A stretch of DNA of 64,000 nt from Symbiodinium natans (GCA_905221605.1 CAJNDS010000435.1:745730-809729); one strand, 5' to 3'. Shown: positions 41,028 through 50,631, counted from the stretch's first letter. Notes: generated from the sequence alone by a model not told the origin. A program made the numbers and translations.

Positions 41028-41100
41028 CTAGTAGCTGTGTCGTGAAAGGGGAGGCTGCAGAGTTGAACCTTCCTTGGGTTCAGCCGAACCCCCAACATAG
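41028..41100 (+). CDS. candidate exon
   Basis: Acceptor ACACCTTCAG. Reads SSCVVKGEAAELNLPWVQPN, then PQH, ending AG before gtttaa. Confidence 0.5.
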
Positions 41101-41331
41101 GTTTAAGCTTTGGGGTGGGAGGGTTTAGGGTTTAGGGTTTAGGGTTTAGGGTTCAGGGTTTAGGGTTTAGGGTTCAGGGTTTGGGGGTTAGGGTTCAGGA
41201 TTTAGGGTTTAGGGGTTGGGCTTGAGGATCCTTTCCCGACAGCCGGTCGTCAACCTTAGGTTCATATAGCCCCCTGCAACCTACCAGGGCTTCGGGTGTA
41301 GGGTTCAGGGTTTAGGGTTTAGGGCTTCGGG

Positions 41332-41401
41332 GGTGGCCTGTGCCCTCAAGGAGCTCTTGCCCGAGGAGGAAGAGGAGCCGGAACAGGACCGGCTGTGCCA
41401 G
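41332..41401 (+). CDS. exon, acidic
   Basis: Reads VACALKELLPEEEEEPEQDR, then LCQ. Glu-rich with well-biased codons. Confidence 0.55.
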
Positions 41402-41475
41402 TGTGTATAGGGGACTCCTTAGGGAACCTTAGGTTTAAAACCCCCCTTGAACCTCCCTCCCTTAAGAACACTATA

Positions 41476-41600
41476 AAGTGCTGGGCGCAGTGTGGAAGTT
41501 ATGCGATTTGGAGTCAATCTCGCGTTTTGTGGCTCGGGGCTTAGCAAGTGGGGACTCAGCCAAGGCGCCCAAAATAACTATGAGGGGTATAAGCGGTGAA
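41476..41600 (+). CDS. candidate exon
   Basis: Reads VLGAVWKLCDLESISRFVAR, then GLASGDSAKAPKITMRG, before a telomere-like tract. Confidence 0.45.
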
Positions 41601-41864
41601 CAAACCCTAAACCCTTATAGTCAGATTGCAAGCCATGAACTTCCAAATGCTAGTCTCCAAGCCCGAAACCCTGAACCCCGCAAACCCGAAATCCCAAATC
41701 TGCACACCCCTGAAACCCTAAACCTTCTGAAGCCCACCAACGCCCCTGAAGCCCCCTAAACCTCACCCAACACCCTTAACCCTAAATCCCTACACCCGCT
41801 AACACTCCGTAAACCTCCTACCCTAAACCCCTAAACCCCAAACCCAAAATTGTTACATTCCCAG

Positions 41865-41934
41865 GAGAAGAGTACCACACGCCGCCGCCGCGGCCGAAAG
41901 AGCAGTTTCTTGGGCCTCATCAGTCTCGCCAGCG
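41865..41934 (+). CDS. candidate exon, frame uncertain
   Basis: Between TTCCCAG and gttagg. Frames give STTRRRRGRKSSFLGLISLA or EEYHTPPPRPKEQFLGPHQS. Confidence 0.43.
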
Positions 41935-42447
41935 GGTTAGGGTGTTGGGGTTTGAGGTTTTTGGGTTTAGGGCTTTCGGGTTGTGGGGCTTGAAGGCTTA
42001 GGGTTTAGGGTTTCAGGGCTTAAAGGCTTGATTTTGCTGGGTTTGTTGTTGGGTGTTAGGGGCTTAGGGTTTTAGGGTTTGGGGGTTTGGAGGTTTGGAG
42101 TTTTCGCGATTTGAGAAAGGTTCTCGGGCTTAGGAGTTTGAGAGTTTTAGGGTTTCAGGGTTTGGGGCTTTAGGGTGTGAGGTTTTTCTGTGTTTTAGGG
42201 TTTAGGATTTTTTTGACATCGAGGGCTTTAGGGTTTATACCGGGTTGTAAGGTTTAGGGTTCAAGGCGCATGGGGGCTGAGGATTGTTTAGTCGTCAGTG
42301 TTTGGGATCTAAGGTCTTTAGGGCTTATGGGATTTCTGGTTTATTTCTATATACATGTACTTGTGAGGATTTCTAGGGTAATACTTGTATACCCATGTCC
42401 ATTATATCATGTACATATCTATGTATGCACCCTACGGCTTGTTCAAG

Positions 42448-42607
42448 GAGTGTGAACTTTGAGGTGAATCCTGCGAAGCCCCGGAGAGCCCTTTCAAGCC
42501 CCAAAGAGGCCAAGGCGCTAAAGCGTATTGCCCTGAAAGCCTACGCCCCTAAAAAACCCTCGCAACCCGCAGCAAAGATGCTGGGTGCCTCAGCCCTACA
42601 CCCCTAA
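42448..42607 (+). CDS. exon, possibly terminal
   Basis: About 52 codons: SVNFEVNPAKPRRALSSPKE, then AKALKRIALKAYAPKKPSQP and AAKML, ending ASALHP and TAA. Lys/Pro-rich, like a nuclear or cytosolic tail. The last residues are telomere-like DNA, so an intron may start near 42575. Confidence 0.55.
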
Positions 42608-42749
42608 AAGGTGGAGATGACAATGGCTGCGTTTAGGGTCCAGGGTAACTTCCCTGAACCCTACAAACCCTAAACCCTCAACCCTAAACCCTAAACCCTC
42701 AACCCTCAGCCCTAAACCCTAAACCCTAAACCCGGGCTTAGGGTATCAG

Positions 42750-42810
42750 CTGAGGCAAGAACCGCACCAGTCTCGCGGCGCTGCGGACCGTTACGCCCGC
42801 TGGCTGGAAG
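42750..42810 (+). CDS. candidate exon
   Basis: After GGGTATCAG reads LRQEPHQSRGAADRYARWLE. Just upstream of a long TTTAGGG array. Confidence 0.45.
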
Positions 42811-42819
42811 GGGGGAGGG

Positions 42820-42905
42820 GGTTTAGGGTTTAGGGTTTAGGGTTTAGGGTTTAGGGTTTAGGGTTTAGGGTTTAGGGTTTGGGGTTTGGGGTTTAGGGTT
42901 TAGGT
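42820..42905. repeat. TTTAGGG telomere-like array
   Basis: About 12 heptamers, mostly perfect, with TTTGGGG near the end. Confidence 0.95.
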
Positions 42906-43124
42906 ACCCGAAAGGCTTAGCGTTTATGGGGTTCATAGGGTTACCGTATCATGTTGTAGGGTTTATAGGGTTTATAGGGCTTAGGGTTTCAAAATTAGGG
43001 GCCTGTGAGGTGCGTTCTTTGTCTTGTTATCAGTTGTTTGACGCCTGAAGCCTTGAGATTCAAGAGCCCTAGGAATCCTCTTAGCAATGCCTGAGGCCCT
43101 TAGTCCTGAAACCGAAACACCCAG

Positions 43125-43216
43125 ATCCAAGTATAAATGTCTATACTCAAGAACCCAAAGCTCAATTCGTCGTAGGTCATGGAAGAGCCCTTTTCCATCA
43201 TGATTCGCTGCTTGGG
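43125..43216 (+). CDS. candidate exon
   Basis: After ACCCAG reads PSINVYTQEPKAQFVVGHGR, then ALFHHDSLLG, up to a poly-G run. Confidence 0.48.
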
Positions 43217-43335
43217 GGGGGGGGGGGGTAATACAGAGTCTAAGGGGGAGCTGAAAAGCCTGAACCCTGAACCCTAAACCCTAAACCCTACACCCAAATC
43301 ATAAACCTGAAAAACGAGTTTCGGTTCGGTCACAG

Positions 43336-43387
43336 GCTTAGCTTCCGCTCGGGGCTTGGGGCCATAAGGCGCTTGAGCGGCCTCGGG
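43336..43387 (+). CDS. candidate exon
   Basis: After GTCACAG reads LSFRSGLGAIRRLSGLG and ends before gtttgg. Confidence 0.4.
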
Positions 43388-43603
43388 GTTTGGGGTTTAG
43401 GGTTTAGGGTTTCGGGGTTAGGGTTTAGGGTTTAGAGAATTGTGGCTTCGGAGGTTGATACAAAGGGGTTTAGGTTGTAGTAGGTAGGGCAGGTGGGGTT
43501 GAGGGTTGGGGTTTGAGGTTTTGGGGTTTTAGGGACCTTTTGTGGTACAGGGTCCTCAAGGAAGGTGCCCCAATCTTCCCCAGTAGAGCTCCTAAAGCCC
43601 AAA

Positions 43604-43668
43604 CCCTAAACCCTAAACCCTAAACCCTAAACCCTAAACCCTAAACCCTAAACCCTAAACCCTTCAAC
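43604..43668. repeat. CCCTAAA telomere-like array
   Basis: Nine perfect C-strand heptamers, immediately upstream of the 43675 exon. Confidence 0.95.
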
Positions 43669-43674
43669 CTCAAG

Positions 43675-43798
43675 GCTTTGCGACAGCATCGTCTTCGATG
43701 GCGAGGCAAGGGTCCAGATTTGGGTTGAGGCGTTTCGCAATTGACTACGAGTTGCTTAAGAACCCCCCCAAAGAACACAAAGCATTCTTCCTTATAAG
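43675..43798 (+). CDS. exon with consensus donor
   Basis: Acceptor CCTCAAG, donor ATAAG before gtaaga. 41 codons: SSSMARQGSRFGLRRFAIDY, then ELLKNPPKEHKAFFLIR. Good evidence as an exon; product unrecognised. Confidence 0.6.
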
Positions 43799-43925
43799 GT
43801 AAGATAGGGAGTATTGTTGTTTTTTTTTTTTTTTTGGGGGGGGGGGCTTCTTCAGTAGTTGAGCAGGCCTCTAAGACATGCCTTTGTTGAGTTCAGGGTT
43901 AAGGGCTGTGGGTTGCGGATTTAAG

Positions 43926-43972
43926 GACGATGTTCAGGAACATTCCAGAGAGGGTTTCAAGGGCTAAGCGAG
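43926..43972 (+). CDS. candidate small exon
   Basis: Reads TMFRNIPERVSRAKR between TTTAAG and donor gtaagg. Confidence 0.45.
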
Positions 43973-44044
43973 GTAAGGAGATCATTCATCTTGGGACGAG
44001 TACAACCATACTGTACTCTTCTCAAACCCAGCCTCAAGCCCGAT

Positions 44045-44150
44045 ACCCTCCTAAACCCTAAACCCTAAACCAAAACCCTAACCCTAAACCCTAAACCCTA
44101 AACCCTAAACCCTAAACCCTAAACCCTAAACCCTAAACCCCCCAAATCCC
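44045..44150. repeat. CCCTAAA telomere-like array
   Basis: About 13 heptamers with one ACCCTAACCC slip. Confidence 0.95.
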
Positions 44151-44172
44151 CTTAAACCCTCCTAAGCCTCAG

Positions 44173-44255
44173 GAGGAGTACCTTGAGCACGTGGAGTGCT
44201 CTGGTGGGCGGAGCAGCCCGCGGAGCCACACGTGCCTTTGGCAGAGCTGTTCTGG
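44173..44255 (+). CDS. candidate exon
   Basis: After GCCTCAG reads EEYLEHVECSGGRSSPRSHT, then CLWQSCS, ending before gtttaggg. Confidence 0.5.
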
Positions 44256-44491
44256 GTTTAGGGTTTAGGGTTTAGGGTTAAGGGCTAAGGGTTTAGGGTT
44301 TAGGGCTTAGGGTGGAGGGTGTAGGGGTTAGGGTTTAGGGTTTAGGGTGGAGGGTGGAGGGTGTAGTGTTCAGAGAAGTCCCAAAAGCCAAGTTTGGTCG
44401 GGTTCCCTACGTTACGGTTCCTTCCTTGGGTTTGGGGTTTAGGGTCTAAGGTTTAGGGTTTAGGGTTTATATTGTCCTTGTGTTTTAGCAG

Positions 44492-44760
44492 ATCCTGTTT
44501 GCAAGGGCCCTTGCATTCAGGGCAACCCCAAGATGAGGGGCTTCACGAAAATGACGAATTCCAAAAGAGCCTGGCCGCGCAAAATCTGCCCCAGGAAGGA
44601 GCTTTCTCCTCAACCCTAAACCCGAAACCCCAAACCCCAAAACAGGAAAGAGCTTTCTCCTCGGAGCCCCACCAGCGACATGTCCCCGGATCCGTCCGAG
44701 TCGCATCCTCTGAAGGCACGGGCTGCGCCCAGAACTAAGCCCATAGCCCTGGGACCTTAA
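44492..44760 (+). CDS. coding segment interrupted by telomeric insert
   Basis: After TTTTAGCAG one frame reads PVCKGPCIQGNPKMRGFTKM, then TNSKRAWPRKICPRKELSP. A 51-bp unit (20-bp duplication plus 31-bp telomere-like run) follows, then the same frame continues RSPTSDMSPDPSESHPLKAR to a TAA. Removing the unit restores one frame without a stop. A second frame is open throughout. Confidence 0.5.
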
Positions 44761-44767
44761 GCCCGAA

Positions 44768-44863
44768 AGCTTGGGAGGTTTAGGGTTTAGGGTTTAGGGT
44801 TTAGGGTTTAGGGTTTAGGGTTTAGGGTTTAGGGTTTAGGGTTTAGGGTTTAGGGTTTAGGGT
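44768..44863. repeat. TTTAGGG telomere-like array
   Basis: Fourteen perfect heptamers running directly into a family B element. Confidence 0.96.
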
Positions 44864-44963
44864 TTGGGATGTTCCCCCTTATACCAACAGTCCTGAAATA
44901 GGGATTATAGTACCCCTATGATAATCCCTGTTAAGGACTCTTAGTAAAAGGGGAGCATCCCAA
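44864..44963. mobile_element. TIR mini-element, family B
   Basis: TTGGGATGTTCCCCCTTATAC and GTAAAAGGGGAGCATCCCAA ends. The centre AATAGGGATTATAGTACCCC matches the 49285 copy. Confidence 0.8.
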
Positions 44964-45161
44964 CCTAACACTCTAAACTACTCCGAAAACTCTAAACCAA
45001 GCCCGAAAGCCTCAGATTTGCAGGGTTTATAGGAACTTTACAAAATTTCAAGGACGACTCGCACTCGTACTAAGTGTACGTACAAGGGAACTTGAATCCC
45101 AAGCTAGAACGCTTACATGCCATTCCTGGGGACCGGGACTGTGGAGTTTACACTGTGTACC

Positions 45162-45225
45162 CCTAAACCCTAAACCCTAAACCCTAAACCCTAAACCCTA
45201 AACCCTAAACCCTAAACCCTAAAAC
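45162..45225. repeat. CCCTAAA telomere-like array
   Basis: Nine perfect C-strand heptamers. Confidence 0.95.
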
Positions 45226-45248
45226 TATTTTCCCCACAATTACGGAGG

Positions 45249-45304
45249 TTTTGAGCTCAGGTGCCTCAAACAGCCGACAAGAGAAAGAATGGATTAGGGC
45301 TCAG
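45249..45304 (+). CDS. candidate exon
   Basis: Reads VLSSGASNSRQEKEWIRAQG. Open on both sides up to a TAA at 45347. Borders unclear. Confidence 0.38.
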
Positions 45305-45436
45305 GGCATGCTTTCGGATTTTAGGGTGTGGAGTTTAGGCCCGGAATAAGCGTGCAGGGGCTTAGAATCCTGAAGTCTTGGTTTTTTGGAACTGAGAAGC
45401 GTAGGGTCTAGGGCAAGAGTCTACCTTTTATCAAAA

Positions 45437-45511
45437 TGCCACAATCATCCCCAACAACCGCCTCCTTCGTTTGGGAGGGATGTAAACGGGCAGTTCTCTA
45501 CAGTAGGGTCC
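45437..45511 (+). CDS. candidate start exon
   Basis: ATG frame MPQSSPTTASFVWEGCKRAV, then LYSR. A GGGTCCCC/GGACCCC inverted pair follows. Confidence 0.33.
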
Positions 45512-45746
45512 CCGGCCCTTCTTTTCCGGGCTCCGTACTCTATACAGGACCCCAAAAGGCGCCCTAATTTTGAAAGCTACACATATAGTCGCGGTGTACG
45601 ACAGGGATCCCACAATGCAGGGGCCCAGGCCATGGGATGAGATCCTGATGAAATGTCCTAAACCTTAACCTTATACCCTCAATACCTGACGCCCTAAACC
45701 CTAAATACCCTAAGCCCTGAACCCTAAAACCCCTGCTTGTTTGCAG

Positions 45747-45805
45747 GGGCGTTTCGGGCAAGACACGTGCTTTGGCAGCAGTCGGTCTTGGGCATTGCAT
45801 TCTGT
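45747..45805 (+). CDS. candidate exon
   Basis: After GTTTGCAG reads AFRARHVLWQQSVLGIAFC. A second frame is also open. Confidence 0.4.
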
Positions 45806-46005
45806 AGGCATGGAACTAGGGGTCCGGGGTTTAGCGTGCGGAATCCGTAGGGTTTTCGGGTTTGTAGCTTTATCTGTAGTTTAGAGTCTAAAAATATCAA
45901 GGTTTAGGGTTTCGATTTCTCCTCAACAATCCCAAGGGGTTGAGCCCCAAATGATAAAATCAGGGTTGATTGAGCCCAAGCCCTAAACCCTAAAACCCTA
46001 AGCCC

Positions 46006-46106
46006 TAGGACCGAGAGCAGGGCCTCATATTTGTAGGGTTTAGTTTCCCCTTTAAACCTCTTTAGCCCAAAAAGGGCACACTTTGCATTCATAGGTTCCT
46101 CTTGAA
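46006..46106. mobile_element. dispersed element, family C copy
   Basis: TAGGACCGAGAGCAGGGCC at the left; core TTTAGCCCAAAAAGGGCACA; TAGGTTCCTCTTG at the right. Confidence 0.65.
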
Positions 46107-46395
46107 ACACCCTAAACCCTTAACCCTAAGCCCTAAACCCTAAACCCTAGTGAACGAAACCCCAGGCCGAAGCACAAAGATCCTGCTCGTCGCGGTCATG
46201 CGCCCCAATCCGCAGAGGGCACTTGAAGGTTGAAAGGGCGTCTTCGGGTAAACATTTGGGCGAAATATGGTTTCGGGTTTAAGGTTTAAAAGGGTTTCGT
46301 GTTTAGGGTTTAGGGTTTGGGGCTGTCCCCCCCCCCCCCACAACCCTGCCCTACATACCCTGAATCCTGAAGCGCTTTCTTACCTTGAGTTCTAG

Positions 46396-46433
46396 GTTGA
46401 CTCCCGGCCCAATGGCACCAGGACCCTAGCATG
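46396..46433 (+). CDS. candidate small exon
   Basis: After AGTTCTAG reads VDSRPNGTRTLAW and ends before gtttag. Confidence 0.38.
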
Positions 46434-46479
46434 GTTTAGGGTGTCGTAGGGCTTCGGGTTTCTTGGGGAAGGAGTTCAG

Positions 46480-46549
46480 GGGCAACCTTTGCGCACGTAC
46501 AGGGTTGTTGTCTTCTGGAGCCGAGTGAGCTTAAAGTTAATCATTGCAG
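46480..46549 (+). CDS. candidate exon
   Basis: Reads QPLRTYRVVVFWSRVSLKLI, then IA, up to GCAG. An inverted-repeat element begins right after. Confidence 0.42.
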
Positions 46550-46559
46550 AATTCCTAGG

Positions 46560-46637
46560 CTCTCTTAAACAGGGACCTTATTCAGAGGGTCTATATCCCC
46601 AAGGGTCCCCCTAATCCTATCCCTTAAGAATTTAGAG
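46560..46637. mobile_element. short TIR element
   Basis: CTCTCTTAAACAGGGACC at the left and TCCCTTAAGAATTTAGAG at the right, starting 10 bp after a candidate exon. Confidence 0.55.
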
Positions 46638-46781
46638 TGGGCTTAGGGTCTTAGGGTCCAGTGTGTTGTGTCTGTCGAGTAGGTGGTCCAGCTGCGAAGG
46701 GTGAAGTTGCCTATCCTCAGATGCCCCAATGCAACCCTAAACCCTAAACGCCAAACCCTAAACCTGGGTCTGGCATCCGAG

Positions 46782-46856
46782 GACCACGTCGCGTGGCTTG
46801 TCTTGGGACGCTTCACCACCACCATGATTTGGCTGTGGCTTTTCGGAGGCCTGCAG
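46782..46856 (+). CDS. exon with membrane helix
   Basis: 25 codons, phase 0: DHVAWLVLGRFTTTMIWLWL, then FGGLQ. Hydrophobic with Trp, probably a membrane span. The donor is not canonical. Confidence 0.53.
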
Positions 46857-47361
46857 CTTACCATGGGATCCCTTTAGTAGCATCTCCTTCCCACTCATTG
46901 AGGCCGAACTGAGGGTGTTTAAGGGAGAACCTTAAGTGGAGGCGGGCATGGGGGGGGGGGGGGGGGGAGCACGTTTTGTTGAGATGTATGTTTTTTCGAG
47001 GGAAAGCTGGCCACGTTCGCTCTACCTTGAATCACATACCTGGTCTACACAAACCCTGCGAGCTCTCGACTTGCCAAGGTTCAGATTCCTTGCGGACTAG
47101 GATGCTGAAGTGCAGAAGTTAGGGTGAAGTTAGGTCCCCAAGCAATATCGCTCGGGGAAAGCCTCGAGCTCACATCCTGCTCAGCACCCTAGAGCCTGGC
47201 AAACCGGACTGCGGGATTTAGGCTTCACGGTCTTTTGGGCTCGCCGTGGAGACTGTTGGGGGGTAGGGGCAATGTGCCCGACCTTGAGACCTTGAGAACC
47301 CAAACTCCAGAAGAATTGCAGGTTTGGGGTCGGGTGGGTGGGGGGCGGGGGTGGTGTCGAG

Positions 47362-47460
47362 GCTTCATCCATACCGTCAACTTCTTCCTGGATGTCGGGG
47401 GCAGCCCTATCGACGTCAACGGCGTCATCCAGCAGTCGGCGCCCACCAAGGCGGACGATC
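47362..47460 (+). CDS. exon
   Basis: Reads FIHTVNFFLDVGGSPIDVNG, then VIQQSAPTKADD. Nearly all codons end in C or G, favouring this frame over the open minus strand. Confidence 0.52.
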
Positions 47461-47511
47461 GTGAATCCCCCAAAAGCCCCAAACCCTGACTCTCCCCCCA
47501 AACGCCTAAAG

Positions 47512-47704
47512 CCTCAGAGCGTAAAGCCGAAGAACCCCCGAAGACAGGAGGAATAGTAATGAAATATGCTTGCCTCCAGCCGGGGGCTCTGCACTATTTC
47601 CGGAGAACATACCCCAAGCCCCAAAGCAATAACTACTATTTGCTGAAGAACCTTAAGGGCCATACGGGATTGTTTTTTCGGGCTTCTGAAGCAAAGAGTA
47701 GATA
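47512..47704 (+). CDS. terminal exon candidate
   Basis: About 63 codons: SERKAEEPPKTGGIVMKYAC, LQPGALHYFRRTYPKPQSNN and YYLLKNLKGHTGLFFRASEA, ending KSR and TAA. No telomere words inside. Probably the 3' end of a gene. Confidence 0.52.
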
Positions 47705-47889
47705 AACCCCAAAGCCCTCAGAGTCTTGACATGACGTAGTGGGGCATCCGTTGAAGTTCTATGAGACATAGTCTGGGCCTCTTAAACCCTCAATGCTTTC
47801 AAGCCTTGAGAATTGTAGCCCGGCCATGCCGATTCAAGAAACCTTAAGCACCCCCTACTGGCTGGGCTGTTTATTTCGAATGGGTGCCT

Positions 47890-47985
47890 TGGTTTATGCA
47901 TGTGTATAAACATACCTTTATGTAGATACTTGTATATACAAACTTGTATATACAAATAAGCATAAGTATATATACAATAATGATA
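47890..47985. repeat. TATA/TACAAA simple repeat
   Basis: TATATACAAA and CATA words, A/T-rich. Confidence 0.7.
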
Positions 47986-48058
47986 TACGGTTTATGTTTC
48001 TTCCGGCTCCGCTGTATTCGGCTGTATGCACTGTCTACACCCTAGACCTTCAAAGCAG

Positions 48059-48111
48059 ATCCGACATGGCTACAGAGTTTGTTACTCGAAATATCGACTT
48101 TAGAGTTTCAG
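48059..48111 (+). CDS. candidate first exon
   Basis: ATG at 48066 gives MATEFVTRNIDFRVS, ending TTTCAG before gtttag. First good start after the 47704 stop. Confidence 0.43.
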
Positions 48112-48227
48112 GTTTAGGGTTTAGGGTTTAGGGTCGGGGGGGGGTGCTGCGCTAGCTTGTTTGCCCTTCTGTTGATGCTTCTTGCACTTTACTGTAGGGG
48201 AAAATGCATGCAATTTGGACCAACACC

Positions 48228-48330
48228 ATATGGGTAGTTCTCTAAATTTAAATTGTGGTCGCTTTGGGGTGTCCTTCTGATCGGGTAGGGTGCCATATTA
48301 CGTAGGCAACTACTCATATGCTCCCAGTTC
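48228..48330. mobile_element. inverted-repeat element related to family E
   Basis: GGGTAGTTCTCTAAATT at the left and GGCAACTACTCAT at the right, with a GGGGTGTCC core. Confidence 0.45.
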
Positions 48331-48514
48331 TTTCAAGCATGTTCCCTTCTGGACATGTTCATTCCAACGCGGATCCTTCTTGTTCTAGTATAGATCCAGT
48401 CAAGGGTGCTGTACCCCAATATTTGGAGTCCTGAATCCTGGGTTTAGGGTTTAGGGTCTAGGGTTTAGGTTGTAGGGTTTAGGGTTTAGGGTTTAGGGCT
48501 GCTGCTGCGTCCAG

Positions 48515-48637
48515 ATCCTTCCAGAGAGACGGAGACTCGTTGCGCAGTGGCCGGAGCCGGCGAATTTCTTCGAGGCTCGCATTGTTGAATGTGGGGAGGA
48601 GGTTAAAAAGAAAATGCACCTTAGCATTCTCCGGCTA
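48515..48637 (+). CDS. exon
   Basis: 41 codons, phase 0, between CGTCCAG and CTA before gtgggt: LVAQWPEPANFFEARIVECG, then EEVKKKMHLSILRL. The best-supported exon of this gene. Confidence 0.6.
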
Positions 48638-48666
48638 GTGGGTGCGTAAACCCTAAACCCTAAACT

Positions 48667-48760
48667 CTGCTCCTTCAAAAAAGAGGTGCAAGCATCCAGG
48701 AGAACTGCTGTGAAGCCATGAGGCCTTACATAGGCTACATGGGATTCAAGGCTCCCCAAC
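48667..48760 (+). CDS. candidate exon
   Basis: Reads LLQKRGASIQENCCEAMRPY, then IGYMGFKAPQ, with a gtaaac donor. Confidence 0.45.
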
Positions 48761-48803
48761 GTAAACCCTAAACCCCAATAAATCCTGAGCCCCCGACCCT
48801 AAA

Positions 48804-48862
48804 GACCCCGCCTCCTCAACCCGAATCGCAGCCCAATGAGACGTTTTGCGGATATAATCCCC
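48804..48862 (+). CDS. candidate exon, Pro-rich
   Basis: After TAAAG reads TPPPQPESQPNETFCGYNP. Confidence 0.38.
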
Positions 48863-49088
48863 TAAACCCTGAACCCTAAACCCTGCTGTGTTCAAAGCAT
48901 CCTGTTGCCCCATGAAGCTGCAGCAGCTGTCGGGGTTTAGGGTTTCGGGCTCAGGGGCCCTAAACCGCAACCCCAAGAACCCGAACACGAAACTCCAGGG
49001 TTTACAGTTTAGGGTTAGGGTTTAGGGTTTAGGGTTTAGGGTTTTGGGTTTAGGGTTTAGGGTTTAGGGTTTAGGGTTTAGGGGCCAG

Positions 49089-49142
49089 GTCACCTCTCTC
49101 CAGTGCAACAGCTCCGGCATGGTCATCGGCACGCCGTTTGCG
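49089..49142 (+). CDS. candidate exon
   Basis: 18 codons, phase 0: VTSLQCNSSGMVIGTPFA, between GGGCCAG and donor gtgtgt. Confidence 0.47.
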
Positions 49143-49189
49143 GTGTGTCTGGGACTGCTTCCGCCATGCCTCGGGATGTTCCCCTTCTA

Positions 49190-49284
49190 GGGTTTAGGGT
49201 TTGGGGTTTAGGGCTTAGGGTTTAGGGTTTAGGGTTTAGGGTTTAGGGCTTAGGGTTTAGGGCTTAGGGTTCAGGGTTTAGGGT
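49190..49284. repeat. TTTAGGG/CTTAGGG array
   Basis: About 13 units with periodic CTTAGGG, leading straight into a family B element. Confidence 0.93.
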
Positions 49285-49381
49285 TTGGGATGTTCCCCCT
49301 TACACTAGCAGCTCCTTAATCGGGATTACAGTACCCCACCCTTTCGGAATCCCTAGGAGCAGAGAAGGGGGAACATCCCAA
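49285..49381. mobile_element. TIR mini-element, family B
   Basis: TTGGGATGTTCCCCCTTACAC and GAAGGGGGAACATCCCAA ends. As at 44864, a TTTAGGG array abuts its left end. Confidence 0.8.
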
Positions 49382-49742
49382 GCCATGCCAGGAAATCTGA
49401 GGCATCCTACGTTCCCCTCATCATCTCATGAGGAGGGGAGGAAGAAGAATGGGCTCCTAGACCCTGATCCCTGAACCCTGTCTTGGGGGGGGGGGTTGGG
49501 TTTAGGGTTTAGGGTTTAGGGTTTTGGGTTTTGGGTTAGGGCTTAGGGCTAAGGGGCTTAGGGGCTTAGGGGCTTAGGGTTTAGGGTTTAGGGTTTAGGC
49601 TAGGGTTTAGCGTGATTTGGGGTTTGGGGAGTTCAGGATGATGTAGGGTGTCTAGGATCTGCCTAGAGGTGGGCCAAGTACACATGTGGTCAGGGTACCA
49701 GGCCCTTTTTCAAGATATAGAGCTTGCACGAGGTAGAGTTGC

Positions 49743-50105
49743 AGGGTTCAGGGCACTGCGTTTTGTTTCGACGATGGGTCGTCGCACGCCGCCCTGGCCC
49801 TTGCACCCCACCTGAGGCATTCAGCCACGAGGGCCTACGGCTTGAATGGCAGCCATGGTATAGGCAAGGGTGGTTTGGAGCGTTGCATCTTAAGACCTAC
49901 ACAAATTAGGACGTTTTTTGCTCTCTTTGGACTTCTGTTTAGCTGTCATGAACAGTCGTGCAGCCGGTTCGCTTTATGTAAACAACAGCTTGTTGACATG
50001 TTGTACGATGCTGGTCCGCATTCAAGCAGGGTTGTACAGAGTCCTCGGAAACGGTCGGCTTCCAAAGTCCCTGCAGCATGCTTGATATCCACTATTTCCT
50101 GGTAA
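49743..50105 (+). CDS. long terminal coding segment
   Basis: About 118 codons open to TAA: AFCFDDGSSHAALALAPHLR, LNGSHGIGKGGLERCILRPT, FFALFGLLFSCHEQSC and VDMLYDAGPHSSRVVQ, with a basic tail. No telomere words, so probably a single long 3' exon. Product unrecognised. The first 160 bases are open in a second frame. Confidence 0.5.
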   Translation, partial: RVQGTAFCFDDGSSHAALALAPHLRHSATRAYGLNGSHGIGKGGLERCILRPTQIRTFFALFGLLFSCHEQSCSRFALCKQQLVDMLYDAGPHSSRVVQSPRKRSASKVPAACLISTISW

Positions 50106-50340
50106 CATTCATCAGAACCTCGGGCCTATATGAAACTGTGCGATTGGGTCGTATGCCCTGAGGCATGCTATTGCAATCCCTCCAGCCCAACACCCCTTGA
50201 GTACAGAAAGTACCTAGTCCATAGTCAAGATTCTTGTGCAGTTTAAGGTGAACTCCCCAATAAGGATATTATCAGGCTCCCTAAACGACCTACCCTTAAT
50301 TGCAGGGCTGGGGGGATGTTGAGGGGGAAAAGGATTCTAG

Positions 50341-50378
50341 AAGACGCCTGCATCCTGCTTCGACCCCCGGCCTCCCAG
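50341..50378 (+). CDS. candidate small exon
   Basis: LEDACILLRPPASQ reading between ATTCTAG and tttagg. Confidence 0.33.
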
Positions 50379-50524
50379 TTTAGGGGTTCAGGGTCTTTAG
50401 AGTTTTACTTGTGATTATAAGGGTGAGACAGCCTTTTGCAGAGTTGTAGATGGTAGATGAGTGAGCTAAGTACAGCAGATGCGTGAGCATAAACTCTAGC
50501 CGAGTCCTCCACCCCTAATCCCTA

Positions 50525-50620
50525 AACCCTGAAGTTTTCCTAAAACCCGACAATCCCCAGCCTCTGATCCCTAAACCCCAAAATTTCCCTAAAACCCAAC
50601 AGTTCCCAGTGTCTGAGCAT
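50525..50620. repeat. about 48-bp direct duplication
   Basis: TTTTCCTAAAACCCGACAATCCCCAG and TTTCCCTAAAACCCAACAGTTCCCAG, with the following GxxTCTGA blocks, are tandem copies. Confidence 0.65.
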
Positions 50621-50631
50621 CCCTTCTACAG

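Larger units (their letters stand above)
31490..42607 (+). other. inferred large gene region, multi-pass membrane protein(s)
   Basis: About 35 same-strand candidate exons. Several junctions keep phase: 33310 to 34024 joins FDAYSR to VAMALG. Several exons contain single membrane helices (34024, 38779, 39562). Possible stops at 35515 and 42607 leave open whether it is one gene or two. I do not recognise the family. Confidence 0.35.
42750..47704 (+). other. inferred multi-exon gene region
   Basis: Same-strand candidate exons 42750 to 47704, several with consensus donors (43798, 43972). The last is a 63-codon segment with a stop. Product unrecognised. Confidence 0.3.
48059..50105 (+). other. inferred gene span
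   Basis: From the Met at 48066 to the TAA at 50105. Five to six same-strand exon candidates with compatible style; a compact gene of about 2 kb if correct. Confidence 0.28.
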
